A DNA stretch of 64,000 nt from Halomonas citrativorans (GCF_900163645.1 NZ_FUKM01000003.1:62001-126000), one strand, 5' to 3'. Positions 47,843-58,488 are shown, counted from the first letter of the stretch. Translations and numbers: made by a program. The notes: generated by a model not told the origin, from the sequence alone.

Positions 47843-48876
47843 GGGCGACGCTCCCCCTCCATATCAACCGAGTGCTCGTTGGGAACGCGGTTAAAGTGCC
47901 GCCATGCCTGACGCGTAACGGTACGTCCGCGCGGCGTGCGCATCATCAACCCTTGTTGAATAAGATACGGCTCAATGACATCTTCTATCGTTGTGCGCTC
48001 CTCTCCAATGGCGGCCGAGAGAGAGTCGACGCCTACAGGGCCACCTTCGAACTTATCGATCATCGCAAGCAGCAGCCGCCGGTCCATGTGGTCCAGACCA
48101 TAGTGATCCACATTGAGCATATTAAGCGCCGCATCCGCCAATGCCACGTCTACGGTGCCATCTCCTTTAATTTCTGCGTAGTCACGTACTCGGCGTAGTA
48201 AGCGATTGGCAATACGTGGCGTCCCTCGGGAGCGCCGGGCAACCTCAACCGCGCCTTCATGGTTGGTTTTTACACCCAACAGGCGAGCTGAACGGGTAAC
48301 AATTTCAGTGAGTTCTTCGAGATTGTAAAACTCCAGCCGCTGAACGATCCCGAACCGATCACGTAGCGGTGCCGTTAAAAGGCCTGCGCGGGTCGTCGCC
48401 CCCACCAGCGTAAAGCGCGGCAAGTCCAGCTTGATGGATCGTGCAGCGGGCCCTTCGCCAATCATGATATCCAGCTGAAAGTCCTCCATGGCGGGATAAA
48501 GGACCTCTTCAACTGCCGGCGATAACCGATGGATCTCATCGATAAACAAGACATCGCCCGGTTCAAGGTTGGTCAGCATGGCGGCCAAGTCGCCAGCACG
48601 CTCCAAAACGGGGCCAGACGTTGACTTAAGCCCTACGCCCATTTCCGTTGCAATGATGTTGGCCAAGGTGGTTTTACCCAGCCCTGGAGGACCAAACACA
48701 AGGGTATGGTCAAGGCTCTCTTCGCGTAATCGGGCTGCGCCAATAAATATCTCAAGCTGTTCGCGAACCCGTGGCTGGCCGATGTAATCATCCAGTCGTT
48801 TGGGGCGAATGGCATAATCAACCCGCCCTTCTCCCTGCTCTGGTTCAGCCGCTATCAACCGATCATGTTCTAACAT
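47839..48876 (-). CDS. ruvB: Holliday junction branch migration ATPase RuvB
   Basis: AAA+ motor of 345 residues that drives branch migration with RuvA. Walker [17 protein letters not shown], Walker [18 protein letters not shown], sensor 1 [20 protein letters not shown], and the C-terminal winged helix ([21 protein letters not shown]). Normal length. 64 bases downstream of ruvA; the last codons overlap ybgC. Confidence 0.98.
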   Translation of the reverse strand: MLEHDRLIAAEPEQGEGRVDYAIRPKRLDDYIGQPRVREQLEIFIGAARLREESLDHTLVFGPPGLGKTTLANIIATEMGVGLKSTSGPVLERAGDLAAMLTNLEPGDVLFIDEIHRLSPAVEEVLYPAMEDFQLDIMIGEGPAARSIKLDLPRFTLVGATTRAGLLTAPLRDRFGIVQRLEFYNLEELTEIVTRSARLLGVKTNHEGAVEVARRSRGTPRIANRLLRRVRDYAEIKGDGTVDVALADAALNMLNVDHYGLDHMDRRLLLAMIDKFEGGPVGVDSLSAAIGEERTTIEDVIEPYLIQQGLMMRTPRGRTVTRQAWRHFNRVPNEHSVDMEGERRP

Positions 48877-48940
48877 AGATGCTCTTTTTGAATATCTGGC
48901 GATCTGCTTGCACTGGATGACGGCAAAACGGTGACCGCTA

Positions 48941-49546
48941 TCAGCCGTTCATTCGCCGTGTTAACGCCGCCTTGATCAAGGCCTCTGCCGATTGATGCGG
49001 ATCAAGGTCCGACAGCATTTTACTGGCTTCGGTTGGCTTGTAGCCCAGGCTAACGAGTCCGGACTCAGCATCGGCCAGGTTATTACGGCTCGGTTGCCCA
49101 TTGGTGGCTTCCAGGGCAAGCGGCGCATCGGCACCCTGCTCCCACTCGGGAAAACGGTCACGCATTTCGATAATAAGCCGTTCGGCGGTTTTCTTGCCGA
49201 CACCGGGCAGCTTGGTTAACGCCTTGCTGTCATCATCACGAACACAGCGCATGAAGGCGTCTTCATCCATTCCTGACAAGATCGCCAACGCTAGCTTAGG
49301 GCCTACACCGTTGACTTTAATCAGCGCCCGAAACAAGGCGCGCTCGTGCTGTCGCGCAAACCCGTACAGCAGGTGGGCATCATCACGAATGGTTAAATGA
49401 GTATACAGAGATGTGCTTTCGCCTAACGCAGGAAGCGAGACAAGCGTATTCATTGAAGTCTCAAGCTCATAACCCACGCCATGAACGTCAATAACGATCC
49501 AGGGCGGTTGTTTTTCCAGCAAATAGCCACTTAGACGTCCGATCAT
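48941..49546 (-). CDS. ruvA: Holliday junction DNA-binding protein RuvA
   Basis: Protein of 201 residues that forms tetramers on four-way junctions. OB-fold N-terminus [21 protein letters not shown]; helix-hairpin-helix regions [17 protein letters not shown] and [22 protein letters not shown]-terminal domain that contacts RuvB ends in [11 protein letters not shown]. Between ruvC and ruvB as usual. Confidence 0.98.
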   Translation of the reverse strand: MIGRLSGYLLEKQPPWIVIDVHGVGYELETSMNTLVSLPALGESTSLYTHLTIRDDAHLLYGFARQHERALFRALIKVNGVGPKLALAILSGMDEDAFMRCVRDDDSKALTKLPGVGKKTAERLIIEMRDRFPEWEQGADAPLALEATNGQPSRNNLADAESGLVSLGYKPTEASKMLSDLDPHQSAEALIKAALTRRMNG

Positions 49547-49614
49547 AAATACGCTCGCGATAGTAAAAACAGACGGTTACTATAATGCTACTCTGTACAG
49601 GTGACCAGTAGTCG

Positions 49615-50166
49615 TTAGAGTCGCCAGCGCCCTGTTGAGGTGCGCCGACCGCGCCCACGAGGCGTACTGGGAACTGCATTGTTGGTATAAGCGTGGGTTA
49701 ATGCGATGGCCAAGGCGTCTGCCGCGTCCGCTTGGGGTGTGGCAGACAGCGTTAAAAGCGCGGTCACCATGTGCTGAACCTGTTCTTTATCTGCGCCTCC
49801 CTGCCCGGTTACCGCTTCCTTGATACGCCGTGCGGCATATTCGGCGACGCTTAGCCCGTGGTTTGCCATACATACCAGCGCAGCACCACGCGCTTGACCA
49901 AGCTTCAGCGCGGAATCGACGTTTTTAGCCATAAAAACGCGCTCTATCGCAGTATCTGTGGGTTTGTACAAACCCACTACTTCGCTTAGTCCTGCATATA
50001 TTTGCGCTAAACGCTGCTCCAGTGGCCCTTCTGAGGTGCGAATACAGCCGCTAGCAACATAGCAGGGTTTAACACCGATAAGGTCGATAACACCGTAGCC
50101 AGTAATTCGGGACCCAGGGTCGATGCCTAATATGCGCACGGGTAACGCAGCGCCTGCCTTATCCAT
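49615..50166 (-). CDS. ruvC: Crossover junction endodeoxyribonuclease RuvC
   Basis: Resolvase of 183 residues cleaving Holliday junctions. Catalytic acids: Asp in [15 protein letters not shown], Glu in [22 protein letters not shown], and Asp pair in [15 protein letters not shown]. Slightly basic C-terminal extension ([12 protein letters not shown]). YebC, which often precedes ruvC, is absent between aspS and this gene. Confidence 0.98.
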   Translation of the reverse strand: MDKAGAALPVRILGIDPGSRITGYGVIDLIGVKPCYVASGCIRTSEGPLEQRLAQIYAGLSEVVGLYKPTDTAIERVFMAKNVDSALKLGQARGAALVCMANHGLSVAEYAARRIKEAVTGQGGADKEQVQHMVTALLTLSATPQADAADALAIALTHAYTNNAVPSTPRGRGRRTSTGRWRL

Positions 50167-50219
50167 TAACGTTTATCCGTTCAAGGTTACAAATTCCACA
50201 CGCCAAAAAGCACTGATAC

Positions 50220-50252
50220 AAAAACACCGACGCCGGGGCGTCGGTGTTTTTA
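50220..50252. terminator. Terminator between aspS and ruvC
   Basis: Fifteen-bp arms AAAAACACCGACGCC and GGCGTCGGTGTTTTT with a 2-base centre; T-runs on both strands. It ends aspS transcription upstream of ruvC. Confidence 0.9.
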
Positions 50253-50295
50253 GCCATTGTGCAACTCATAGCCGTTACATCAAATGGCGTCAGGC

Positions 50296-52077
50296 TTACT
50301 CGCTGGCCGCTTCAGGCTTGGCTTTTTGACGCAAGCGTATATTAAGATCTTTTAGCTGGTCAGGGCTAACCTCACCTGGTGCATCCGTCATTAAGCAAGC
50401 GGCGCTTTGCGTTTTCGGGAAAGCGATAACTTCACGAATGGTTTTTGCGCCGACCATTAACATCACCAGGCGGTCCAGACCGAAGGCCAAACCACCATGG
50501 GGCGGCGCACCGTACTGGAGTGCGTCCAGCAGGAAGCCAAACTTCTCCTGGGCTTCTTCCTGGCCAATCCCCAGAATCTCAAACACCGTGCTTTGCATAT
50601 CTTGATTATGGATACGGATAGAGCCGCCACCCAGCTCGGTGCCGTTGAGTACCATATCATAGGCGCGTGAAAGCGCTTTTGCAGGGTCAGCCTTGAGTTC
50701 CTCAGGTGAGCAGGAAGGCGCGGTGAACGGGTGGTGCAACGGGCTCAAGCGGCCATTGTCATCCGCCTCGAACATCGGGAAGTCGACCACCCACAGCGGT
50801 GCCCACACTTGAGTGTACAGATCCAGATCAGCACCCAGCTTAACGCGTAGCGCGCCAATGGCTTCGTTGACGATGCGCGTTTTGTCAGCACCGAAGAAGA
50901 TGATATCGCCATCCTCTGCGCCAAGACGGTCAAGCAGCTCTTCAACGATGTTTTCCATGAACTTGACGATAGGCGACTGAAGCCCTTCAAGCCCTTTGGC
51001 ACGCTCGTTGACTTTAATCCAGGCCAACCCTTTCGCGCCGTAAATACCCACGAACTTGGTATATTCGTCGATTTCCTTACGCGAGAGCTTGGCACCACCC
51101 GGCACTTTAAGCGCGGCCACACGGCCATCTTCGGCACTAGCGGGGCCAGAGAAAACTTTAAAATCGACCTGTTTCATCAGGTCGTCAACGTCGGTCAGCT
51201 CAAGCGGAATACGGAGATCCGGCTTGTCTGAACCAAAACGGTCCATAGCTTCTTGCCACGTCATACGCGGAAATTCTGGCAGTTCAACGCTCAGTACTTC
51301 CTGGAAGAGCTGACGAATCATGTCTTCAGTGATGCCCATGATGTCGTTTTCTTCGACAAACGACGCTTCGATATCAATCTGAGTAAACTCAGGCTGGCGG
51401 TCGGCGCGCAGGTCTTCGTCACGGAAGCACTTGGCAATTTGATAGTAACGATCAAAGCCCGCCACCATCAGCAACTGTTTAAATAGCTGTGGTGACTGAG
51501 GCAGTGCAAAGAAGCTGCCCGCATGAGTACGGCTAGGCACCAGGTAGTCACGGGCGCCTTCCGGCGTTGCGCGCGTTAGGATCGGCGTTTCGATATCCAG
51601 AAAGCCCTGGTTTTCCAGGAATGCACGAACGTTATGCGAAATGCGCGAACGCAGACGCAGTTTTTCGATCATGTCCGGGCGACGCAGATCAATATAGCGG
51701 TGCTTCAGGCGAACTTCTTCACCCACCTTGCCATGTTCGTCAAGCTGGAACGGAGGCGTGGCAGCAGTGTTCAGCACTTCAACATCTTTGGCCAGCACCT
51801 CAATCATGCCGGTGGGCATATTGGGGTTTTGGGTACCTTCAGGGCGTAGCCTAACGCGGCCGGTAATACGCAGAACATACTCACCGCGCGCACGATCGGC
51901 ATTGGCAAATGCATCAACAGTATCCGGGTCTACCACAAACTGAGCGATGCCATCACGGTCACGCATATCGAGGAAAATTACCCCGCCGTGGTCGCGACGA
52001 CGGTGTACCCACCCGCAAACGGTGACCGTTTGATCTACCAATGTCTCGTTTAGCTGGCCGCAATAATGGCTGCGCAT
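50296..52077 (-). CDS. aspS: Aspartyl-tRNA synthetase
   Basis: Class IIb synthetase of 593 residues. OB-fold N-terminus [18 protein letters not shown], catalytic motif 2 [20 protein letters not shown], and motif 3 [13 protein letters not shown]. Contains the bacterial GAD insertion. ATG at 52077 has AGGA 7 bases upstream; a 13-residue longer frame lacks support. Downstream of fmdB-like gene by 66 bases. Confidence 0.98.
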   Translation of the reverse strand: MRSHYCGQLNETLVDQTVTVCGWVHRRRDHGGVIFLDMRDRDGIAQFVVDPDTVDAFANADRARGEYVLRITGRVRLRPEGTQNPNMPTGMIEVLAKDVEVLNTAATPPFQLDEHGKVGEEVRLKHRYIDLRRPDMIEKLRLRSRISHNVRAFLENQGFLDIETPILTRATPEGARDYLVPSRTHAGSFFALPQSPQLFKQLLMVAGFDRYYQIAKCFRDEDLRADRQPEFTQIDIEASFVEENDIMGITEDMIRQLFQEVLSVELPEFPRMTWQEAMDRFGSDKPDLRIPLELTDVDDLMKQVDFKVFSGPASAEDGRVAALKVPGGAKLSRKEIDEYTKFVGIYGAKGLAWIKVNERAKGLEGLQSPIVKFMENIVEELLDRLGAEDGDIIFFGADKTRIVNEAIGALRVKLGADLDLYTQVWAPLWVVDFPMFEADDNGRLSPLHHPFTAPSCSPEELKADPAKALSRAYDMVLNGTELGGGSIRIHNQDMQSTVFEILGIGQEEAQEKFGFLLDALQYGAPPHGGLAFGLDRLVMLMVGAKTIREVIAFPKTQSAACLMTDAPGEVSPDQLKDLNIRLRQKAKPEAASE

Positions 52078-52143
52078 GTCAAATCCTGTTCTGTTTCGTG
52101 GCAAATAAGGTGTCACGGGCCAACCAGGCCCCGACCGCTACAG

Positions 52144-52422
52144 TCAAGCTGCAGTGTCTTTTGACGTGGAAGTAGTGTCGCTTTTAGCACTGGTGTTACC
52201 CGTTGTGCTTTTTGCATCAGCGACCAGGTTCTTTTTACTTCCCGTTTTAAAATCGGTTTCATACCAACCACCGCCCGCCAGGCGGAACCCAGCCGCGGAT
52301 ACAAGCCGCGCCAAGTCATTACGATTGCACGCAGGGCACTCTTTTAACGGATCTGCGCTGATTTTCTGTAATTTTTCCATGCGATGGCCGCAGGCCTTGC
52401 ACTCATATTCATAGATAGGCAT
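52144..52422 (-). CDS. FmdB-family zinc ribbon protein
   Basis: Protein of 92 residues with the FmdB/CxxC putative regulatory domain: MPIYEYECKACGHRMEKLQK and CPACNRNDLARLVSAAGFRL, i.e. two CxxC pairs binding zinc. The C-terminus is low complexity (Ser/Thr/Lys-rich). ATG at 52422 with AGGAAT. Commonly lies before aspS in gammaproteobacteria. Function unknown. Confidence 0.93.
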   Translation of the reverse strand: MPIYEYECKACGHRMEKLQKISADPLKECPACNRNDLARLVSAAGFRLAGGGWYETDFKTGSKKNLVADAKSTTGNTSAKSDTTSTSKDTAA

Positions 52423-52606
52423 GTTGATAATTCCTAAAAGCTCAACGACGGCAGAATATTGGCGAATATAAACGCAGCCAGCTGCGAATATGTGGCCTGC
52501 CGATATAAAATCCAAGGCTGCGGTTGATAAAGCGACAATATTATACCCTTTTGTGCCCCCTGCCGAGCAAGGTAAACGAGCCCTGGCAGTAACTGGAGAG
52601 AATAAA

Positions 52607-53548
52607 ATGCCTCATGCGGTCATGTTGGATGCGAAAAGTCTTGGGCCTCAAATAGATTTAAGCGCTATTCGCGGTGCGGTTACTCAACTGGATGTCTTCG
52701 ATCAAAGTACAACGCAACAAGCTAAAGAGCGCTTGGCAAATGCTGACATCGCATTGGTAAACAAGGTGGTGCTGGATGGGGAAACGTTAAAACAGCTGCC
52801 TTCGCTTCGCCTGATTTGTGTCATGGCTACTGGTCTAAATAATATCGACCTTGAGGCAGCAAAAGCACTTAATATCAGCGTTAAGAATGTTGCGGCATAC
52901 GGCACGGCAAGCGTGTCTCAGCACACATTAATGCTGATACTTAACCTGGCAAACCGGCTACCTCTATACCAACAGGAAGTCGCCAAAGGTGTTTGGCAGC
53001 AAAGCGACTTTTTCTGTCTTCAGGACCACGTAACGCTACAGTTAGCGGGCAAGCGGCTGGTGATGGTGGGCCAGGGCGAGCTGGGAACTGAAGTGGCGCG
53101 CTTGGCGGAGGCCTTTGGCATGCAGGTGACCTTTACGGCACGCCCTGGCAATGAGGCTAACGACGCACGCCCTTCTCTCGATGATGTGCTGCCTGAGGCC
53201 GATATTATCAGCCTGCACTGCCCGCTTAATGCTGATACGCAGCACCTTATTAACCAAGAGCGCTTGGCCACGGCCAAACCATCCCTTCTGCTCGTAAATT
53301 GCGCTCGCGGTGGCATTATTGATGAAGTAGCGGCGCTTGAGGCATTACGCCAAGGGCGTATCGGCGGGTTAGCGGTAGACGTGCTTCCTGTAGAGCCGCC
53401 AAGGGAGGGGCATCCACTATTGGCAGCGCTGGATGAACCGCTCAATCTGATTGTCACCCCCCACAATGCATGGGTAACGCCAGAAGCGCGCCAAAACATT
53501 ATCGCTCTAACGGCGGAAAACATTACGCAATGGAAGCACGCCAAGTAA
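52607..53548 (+). CDS. D-2-hydroxyacid dehydrogenase, glycerate dehydrogenase-like
   Basis: NAD(P)-dependent dehydrogenase of 313 residues. Nucleotide loop VMVGQGELGTEVARLAEAFG (Gly motif G-x-G-x-x-G), catalytic Arg in LLVNCARGGIIDEVAAL, Glu region GLAVDVLPVEPPREGHP and His in VTPHNAWVTPEARQ. It probably reduces hydroxypyruvate or glyoxylate (HprA-like); substrate not certain. ATG at 52607 with GGAGAG; the upstream frame codes no homologous residues. Divergent from fmdB-aspS. Confidence 0.9.
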   Translation: MPHAVMLDAKSLGPQIDLSAIRGAVTQLDVFDQSTTQQAKERLANADIALVNKVVLDGETLKQLPSLRLICVMATGLNNIDLEAAKALNISVKNVAAYGTASVSQHTLMLILNLANRLPLYQQEVAKGVWQQSDFFCLQDHVTLQLAGKRLVMVGQGELGTEVARLAEAFGMQVTFTARPGNEANDARPSLDDVLPEADIISLHCPLNADTQHLINQERLATAKPSLLLVNCARGGIIDEVAALEALRQGRIGGLAVDVLPVEPPREGHPLLAALDEPLNLIVTPHNAWVTPEARQNIIALTAENITQWKHAK

Positions 53549-53567
53549 GCCTAAAATAAACATTAGC

Positions 53568-53843
53568 CTAATGCGTCGTGAAAGCCTCAGGAGCGTGGCA
53601 TTGGGCTAATGCCTCATATTCGACATGGGTTACCTGCGCATTAGCAGGGCCTTGCCAAAGCCACTTACCTAGCATATTTACATGATGACGCTCGCCACAC
53701 ATAAGTACCTCAACCCGGCCGTCAGTCAGGTTTTTGGCATGACCGGTTATTCCCGCCTGTAGCGCCTGCTTTTGAACGGCGCGGCGATACCCTACGCCCT
53801 GCACTTTTCCGGTAACCGAGGCTTTTATGCAACACGCTGACAC
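53568..53843 (-). CDS. acyP: Acylphosphatase
   Basis: Small enzyme of 91 residues hydrolysing acyl phosphates. Signature ASVTGKVQGVGYRRAVQKQA with the catalytic Arg, then GHAKNLTDGRVEVLMCG with the catalytic Asn. GTG start overlaps the yihY stop TAG by one base. C-terminal residues are somewhat divergent from the norm. Confidence 0.93.
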   Translation of the reverse strand: MSACCIKASVTGKVQGVGYRRAVQKQALQAGITGHAKNLTDGRVEVLMCGERHHVNMLGKWLWQGPANAQVTHVEYEALAQCHAPEAFTTH

Positions 53844-54781
53844 TATTCGTCTCCTGCTCTTCTGGGCGTAAACGCCTCTGTTTCCAAGACTTCCTGTCTA
53901 ACCTGAACGGCACTGTTTCGCGGAATAAGCTTTCTGCCTCGACGCAGTAAAAGCGAGCGTGTAAAGGCGGCACCAAACAATAAAATAAGCGACGAGTAAT
54001 ACACCCAGAGCAATACCATCACCACCGACCCGGCAGCGCCGTATGTCGATGCCGTTGCGGTATAGGTTAGATAAATCGCAATCACGGTGCGGCCGATAGT
54101 AAACAAGACGGCCGTAACAACAGCCCCGGTTAAGACATCCTGCCAACGTAGCACTACATCAGGTAACACTTTGAAAATAGCAGCAAACAGCAAGGTAACA
54201 ACGCCAAGTGACACAAGAGAATCCAATAGTGTCGTGATATAGCTGGCGAGCGGCACAAGATCGCCCGCCATTTGCAGGATGCCTCGCAAAGCAATACTTA
54301 ATACCAAAGAAATTAATAGAATAATTCCAATAAGAAAGACAACCATTAACGATAAAAAGCGCGTTTTTATAAATACAAACAAACTGTTACTGGTCGGTTT
54401 GGCGATCACTCCCCAAATGGTGTTCAGTGAAAGCTGCATCTGAGCAAAGACGGTTGTTGCACCGACTAGCAAAGCACCAACGCCTAACACAGAAGGTAAT
54501 ACACCAGACTCTTCGAACCGAGAGTGGATAACAGCCTCTTCAATCGCGGAGGCCACATCGGTACCCAGTGAGTCCTGCAGCTGGGCCACGATTTGACCCT
54601 GAGCAGCGTTTTCACCAAAGACAATACCGATAACCGTAACGGCAATAATGATAGTAGGGGCTAATGAAAAAAGCGTATAAAACGCTAATGAGCCCGCGAA
54701 GGTAAACGCATGACGCTCTAACCATAGCTTCGTTGCATCCTGAACCACCTTCCACCAAAAAGTGAGGGTGCCTTTAGTCAT
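53843..54781 (-). CDS. YihY/virulence factor BrkB family membrane protein
   Basis: Inner-membrane protein of 312 residues with about six helices. Family landmarks are the N-terminal amphipathic AFTFAGSLAFYTLFSLAPTIII, then QMQLSLNTIWGV and YGAAGSVVMVLLWVYYSSLILLFGAAFTR. Once described as RNase BN by mistake; the function of YihY-type proteins is unresolved, though envelope roles are discussed. Continues into acyP with a one-base overlap. Confidence 0.92.
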   Translation of the reverse strand: MTKGTLTFWWKVVQDATKLWLERHAFTFAGSLAFYTLFSLAPTIIIAVTVIGIVFGENAAQGQIVAQLQDSLGTDVASAIEEAVIHSRFEESGVLPSVLGVGALLVGATTVFAQMQLSLNTIWGVIAKPTSNSLFVFIKTRFLSLMVVFLIGIILLISLVLSIALRGILQMAGDLVPLASYITTLLDSLVSLGVVTLLFAAIFKVLPDVVLRWQDVLTGAVVTAVLFTIGRTVIAIYLTYTATASTYGAAGSVVMVLLWVYYSSLILLFGAAFTRSLLLRRGRKLIPRNSAVQVRQEVLETEAFTPRRAGDE

Positions 54782-54936
54782 ATTCAGTCCCTTGAGTCAT
54801 TTATGGATGCCTTTATGTGCAATAGCTTAGCAGCATACCCAATACGGGTGCAGTACGTAGTCTTCGCTAGATTGCGCCGCTGAACCGCTCTCTTCATAAT
54901 GACGCTGTTATTTGACCAAATGTTAAAGGAAGCACC

Positions 54937-56034
54937 ATGGCCCTTGATGCAACATGCTCTACGCCTGATTACACCTTTGATTGTTTGGTATTTATTGGGC
55001 GTTTTCAGCCTCCTCACTTAGGCCACTTGGCCGTTATCCGTGAAGCGCTTAACCAGGCACGTCAGGTCATTGTACTGGCAGGCTCTGCATGGCAGGCGCG
55101 CTCGCTGAGAAACCCATGGCGCTTTGATGAACGCCAGGCAATGATTCGTTCCGGGTTTGATGACGCTGATAACCAGCGGTTAGAAATCACGCCACTGCTG
55201 GATGCTCTTTATAACGATGATGTTTGGGTAAGAGATGTACAGCGAAAGGTACGAGACTTAGCCGCACCGGCTAATATTCGTTTACCACGCATTGGTTTGA
55301 TTGGTGCAAGCCGTGGCCAGTCAAGCTACTACTTGTCTCTGTTTCCGCAGTGGGAATCCGTCAGCGTTCCGCTGATTGAAGGCATTTCAGCCAGCCAGAT
55401 TCGTGAACGACTATTTCGATCGCCAAGCGCTTCAGACGATTATTTGAGCACGGGGGCTTATCATGACCTGCCGCCCGGCGTGGTCAGTCGCGTTAGCGAA
55501 TTTTGTCACGAAAGCGCCTATCAACAACTACTGGAAGAGCAACGACTACTGGACCAGTACCACCAAGCCTGGTCACATGCTCCCTACCCGCCTATTTTTG
55601 TTACCGTGAATGCGGTGGTTGTGCAATCTGGGCATGTACTTCTGGTGCGCCGTAATGCAGCGCCCGGCAAAGGATTACTTGCGCTGCCTGGTGGGTTTAT
55701 TAACCCCCATGAGCGTCTGTTGGATGCGTGCCTACGTGAGCTCAGAGAACGGCTGCGCTTGAAAGTACCAGAGCCCGTTCTAAAAGGATCATTACGTGGG
55801 CAGCGCCTTTTTGATGAGCCGCACCGAAGCTGGCGAGGACGCACACTAGCGGAAGCCTTCTACTTTGCGCTACGCCCAGACCAACAGCTACCGCGTTTAA
55901 AACCTGTGAAAGGTGGCGACCAAGCGCGGTGGGTGGCACTGGCTGATTTAGAGCCAGACAGCCTATTCGAAGATCATTTTTTTATTATTCAAAACTTTCT
56001 TGGCCTGCCTGCTGACTTCGGCACGTCAACTTAA
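54937..56034 (+). CDS. Bifunctional NMN adenylyltransferase/Nudix protein
   Basis: A 365-residue fusion. N-terminal NadM-type nucleotidylyltransferase (about 1-190): FIGRFQPPHLGHLAVIREAL with the H-x-G-H motif, and SASQIRERLF near the end. C-terminal Nudix domain (about 210-360): GGFINPHERLLDACLRELRE. Such fusions make NAD from NMN and hydrolyse ADP-ribose. The Nudix box here reads RELRERLRL where family members have RELxEExGx, so one metal-binding Glu and the Gly are replaced; hydrolase activity is doubtful. ATG has AAAGGA. Confidence 0.93.
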   Translation: MALDATCSTPDYTFDCLVFIGRFQPPHLGHLAVIREALNQARQVIVLAGSAWQARSLRNPWRFDERQAMIRSGFDDADNQRLEITPLLDALYNDDVWVRDVQRKVRDLAAPANIRLPRIGLIGASRGQSSYYLSLFPQWESVSVPLIEGISASQIRERLFRSPSASDDYLSTGAYHDLPPGVVSRVSEFCHESAYQQLLEEQRLLDQYHQAWSHAPYPPIFVTVNAVVVQSGHVLLVRRNAAPGKGLLALPGGFINPHERLLDACLRELRERLRLKVPEPVLKGSLRGQRLFDEPHRSWRGRTLAEAFYFALRPDQQLPRLKPVKGGDQARWVALADLEPDSLFEDHFFIIQNFLGLPADFGTST

Positions 56035-56038
56035 CCCA

Positions 56039-56956
56039 TTACGCTTGTAAAAAATCACGTGGTAGCTTCATCATCTGTCGCCAAAGCTTCTCTACGCCAG
56101 GTTTATGCACCAAAGAGCAGCGATAAAGGCGAATTTCGAGCGGAATGTCCCAACTTTCATCACCAGCCCTGACCAAGCGCCCACTTTTGAGCTCTTCACG
56201 AATACAAAAATCAGGGATCCATGCCGCTCCAATACCTTGAAGCACCATGCCTTTTAATCCTTCTGCCATGGCGGTTTCATAAACCGTACGTAATTTCATG
56301 CGCAGAGGGTCATTCTTTAACAGCATTCGCACACTGCGTCCTAAAAAAGCGCCCTGGGTATAGGCCAGGTAGGGAATTGAGGCCTCTTGCTGCAGCGAAA
56401 AACAGGGTTTCCCCGTTTCGTCGGGTAGCGAGACGGGCAGCATATTGACCTTGCCTATCGAGAAGGACGGAAAAACCTCGGCATCCAACTGCATAGTGGC
56501 AAAGGGGTCATAATAGGCCAGCATGAGATCGCAATTACCTTCGCGCAGCACGTGGATCGCTTCGCCTACATTCATGGCGACCAAACGCGTTGGCAGCTCC
56601 CCAAGGCCTTTCTGAAGGCGTGAAATCCAAGGGGGGAAAAAGCTTAATGCCAATGAGTGGGCGGCCACAATATCAAGTGCTTCATTGGCAATCGACAAAC
56701 CACGCAAATGACTTAATGACTCGTTAAGCTGTTCAACGAGGTTTCGCGCAGTCACCAGAAACAACTGCCCTTCTGACGTAAGCCCTACGGGGGTTGTTGA
56801 ACGGTCAACAAGGGTTACGCCAATGGCTTGTTCCAGTGCTCGAATGCGGCGGCTAAAAGCAGGTTGAGTAACATGACGCTGGCGGGCAGACGCTGAAAAG
56901 CTGCGTGTATTCGCAAGTGCGACAAAATCTTCTAGCCATTTTGTTTCAAGATTCAC
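56039..56956 (-). CDS. LysR-family regulator, HypT/YjiE-like
   Basis: Regulator of 305 residues. N-terminal HTH: LETKWLEDFVALANTRSFS, then VTQPAFSRRIRALEQAIG. Effector domain begins about residue 90 with DIVAAHSLALSFFPPW. The ETKWLxDF opening and AAHSLALSFFP resemble E. coli HypT (YjiE), a hypochlorite-responsive factor. Start GTG with AAAGGAG 6 bases upstream. It precedes cls by 24 bases on the same strand in reverse (cls lies upstream), so the operon is cls then the LysR gene. Confidence 0.85.
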   Translation of the reverse strand: MNLETKWLEDFVALANTRSFSASARQRHVTQPAFSRRIRALEQAIGVTLVDRSTTPVGLTSEGQLFLVTARNLVEQLNESLSHLRGLSIANEALDIVAAHSLALSFFPPWISRLQKGLGELPTRLVAMNVGEAIHVLREGNCDLMLAYYDPFATMQLDAEVFPSFSIGKVNMLPVSLPDETGKPCFSLQQEASIPYLAYTQGAFLGRSVRMLLKNDPLRMKLRTVYETAMAEGLKGMVLQGIGAAWIPDFCIREELKSGRLVRAGDESWDIPLEIRLYRCSLVHKPGVEKLWRQMMKLPRDFLQA

Positions 56957-56980
56957 CCAACACTCCTTTGCCGATTATTG

Positions 56981-58399
56981 CTATTGAACAGGCGACATTA
57001 AATACGCCGCCCGTGATACTACTTTTTTCCATAATGGACGCTGTTGAATTTCATCAATTGTGATACGCCGACAATCATTAAAGTCTTTCACCAACATAGT
57101 GTGCACTTCGGCGGCAAATATGGTGTCAGGAATATACGCTGTAATTTCAAAATTTAAGCGAAATGAACGGTTATCCAAGTTTACCGTACCTACGGTGGCA
57201 GCATCATTATCAATCAGAATTACTTTTTGGTGCAGAAACCCAGGTTGATAACGGTATATTTTAACGCCTGCTTTTAACATATCGGCCAAAAAAGCAAAGG
57301 CTGAGAGAAATACCAGCAGGTGGTCTGGCCGCTCAGGAATCATCACTCGTACATCAATTCCCCGCATGGCAGCCAAGCGTAGCGCATCCTGAACGCCTTG
57401 GTCGGGTACAAAATAGGGGCTGGTGACCCATAGCCGATGCGTTGCACTATGAATCAATTGCTGAATCAACAGGCTGGCTGTGTCCTGTTTGTCCGCGGGG
57501 CCTGAAGGGACAATAACAACATTCTGATCAATCTTAGGATGGCTTCCCGCCCTCCAATTCAAGCTGGCGACCTCCCCCGTAGCCCAGTGCCAATCTTCCC
57601 AAAAAGCTTCTTGTAGCCCCAATACGCTGGGGCCTTCTAGTACCAGGTGCGTATCTCGCCAAGGCCCATGGCGTGGGTCCTGGCCCAGATATTCAACCCC
57701 AACATTAAAGCCCCCTAACCAACCCCGCTTGCCATCAACAACAGCTACTTTGCGATGATTACGAAAATTGAGCTGGAAACGATGTTTAAAGCCTCTTGAG
57801 GAGCGAAACGGGCTGACTTCTACGCCTTCTGCGACCAGTTCCCGAAGATAGCGCTCATTGAGTTTACGACTGCCAATTTCATCGTAAAGAAAATACACGC
57901 GTACGCCGCGGTGAACGGCATCCAGCAAGTGCTGTTGAAGGCGGCGACCCAGCGCATCATCACGCACAATAAAAAACTGCAGCAGTAAATAGTGCTCTGC
58001 TTCATCAATACCGTCAAACAAGCTATTGAACGTGGCGTCACCGTCAATGAGCAACTCAGCGCTATTGCCCCGAGTGAGAGGCATCATGGCCAACTGCTCT
58101 ACCGCTTGTGTATCAGAGTTAGAAAACGGGACTAAATAAGGTAAGGAGCTTTCTTGATAGCGAGCAAGCACTCGTCTTAACACGTTATCACGCTCCCCAC
58201 GGGCCATTACGTATCCGTAAAAGCGCGGTCGACCAAAGAACCAATAGGCCGGTAAAGCGACATAAGGAAAGGTAAGAAGAGAGATAATCCATGCGATGGC
58301 GCCTTGTGATGTCCGGCTAGACATTAGCGCCATGATCGCCGACATCACCCCTAAAAGGTGTATCAGCATAATGCCTGTCCCTAGCAGCCAAGAGACCAT
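56981..58399 (-). CDS. cls: Cardiolipin synthase
   Basis: Inner-membrane phospholipase-D-family enzyme of 472 residues condensing phosphatidylglycerols to cardiolipin. Two N-terminal helices (LLGTGIMLIHLLGVMSAIMA, IAWIISLLTFPYVALPAYW) precede two HKD motifs: NHRKVAVVDGKRGWLGG and LHQKVILIDNDAATVGT. Cardiolipin rises in halophiles under high salt, which fits the setting. Upstream hairpin at 58463. Confidence 0.95.
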   Translation of the reverse strand: MVSWLLGTGIMLIHLLGVMSAIMALMSSRTSQGAIAWIISLLTFPYVALPAYWFFGRPRFYGYVMARGERDNVLRRVLARYQESSLPYLVPFSNSDTQAVEQLAMMPLTRGNSAELLIDGDATFNSLFDGIDEAEHYLLLQFFIVRDDALGRRLQQHLLDAVHRGVRVYFLYDEIGSRKLNERYLRELVAEGVEVSPFRSSRGFKHRFQLNFRNHRKVAVVDGKRGWLGGFNVGVEYLGQDPRHGPWRDTHLVLEGPSVLGLQEAFWEDWHWATGEVASLNWRAGSHPKIDQNVVIVPSGPADKQDTASLLIQQLIHSATHRLWVTSPYFVPDQGVQDALRLAAMRGIDVRVMIPERPDHLLVFLSAFAFLADMLKAGVKIYRYQPGFLHQKVILIDNDAATVGTVNLDNRSFRLNFEITAYIPDTIFAAEVHTMLVKDFNDCRRITIDEIQQRPLWKKVVSRAAYLMSPVQ

Positions 58400-58462
58400 A
58401 CCTACATCTCCATTAAACGTATGGATATTTCAAACAGGGTATCGCTATGGTTCTCAATGCAC

Positions 58463-58488
58463 AGAAGCCCCGTATGAACGGGGCTTCT
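58463..58488 (-). terminator. Terminator-like hairpin after fumarase
   Basis: Arms AGAAGCCCCGT and ACGGGGCTTCT flank ATGA. The T-run is weak on either strand; position suits the end of the fumarase transcript. Confidence 0.65.
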
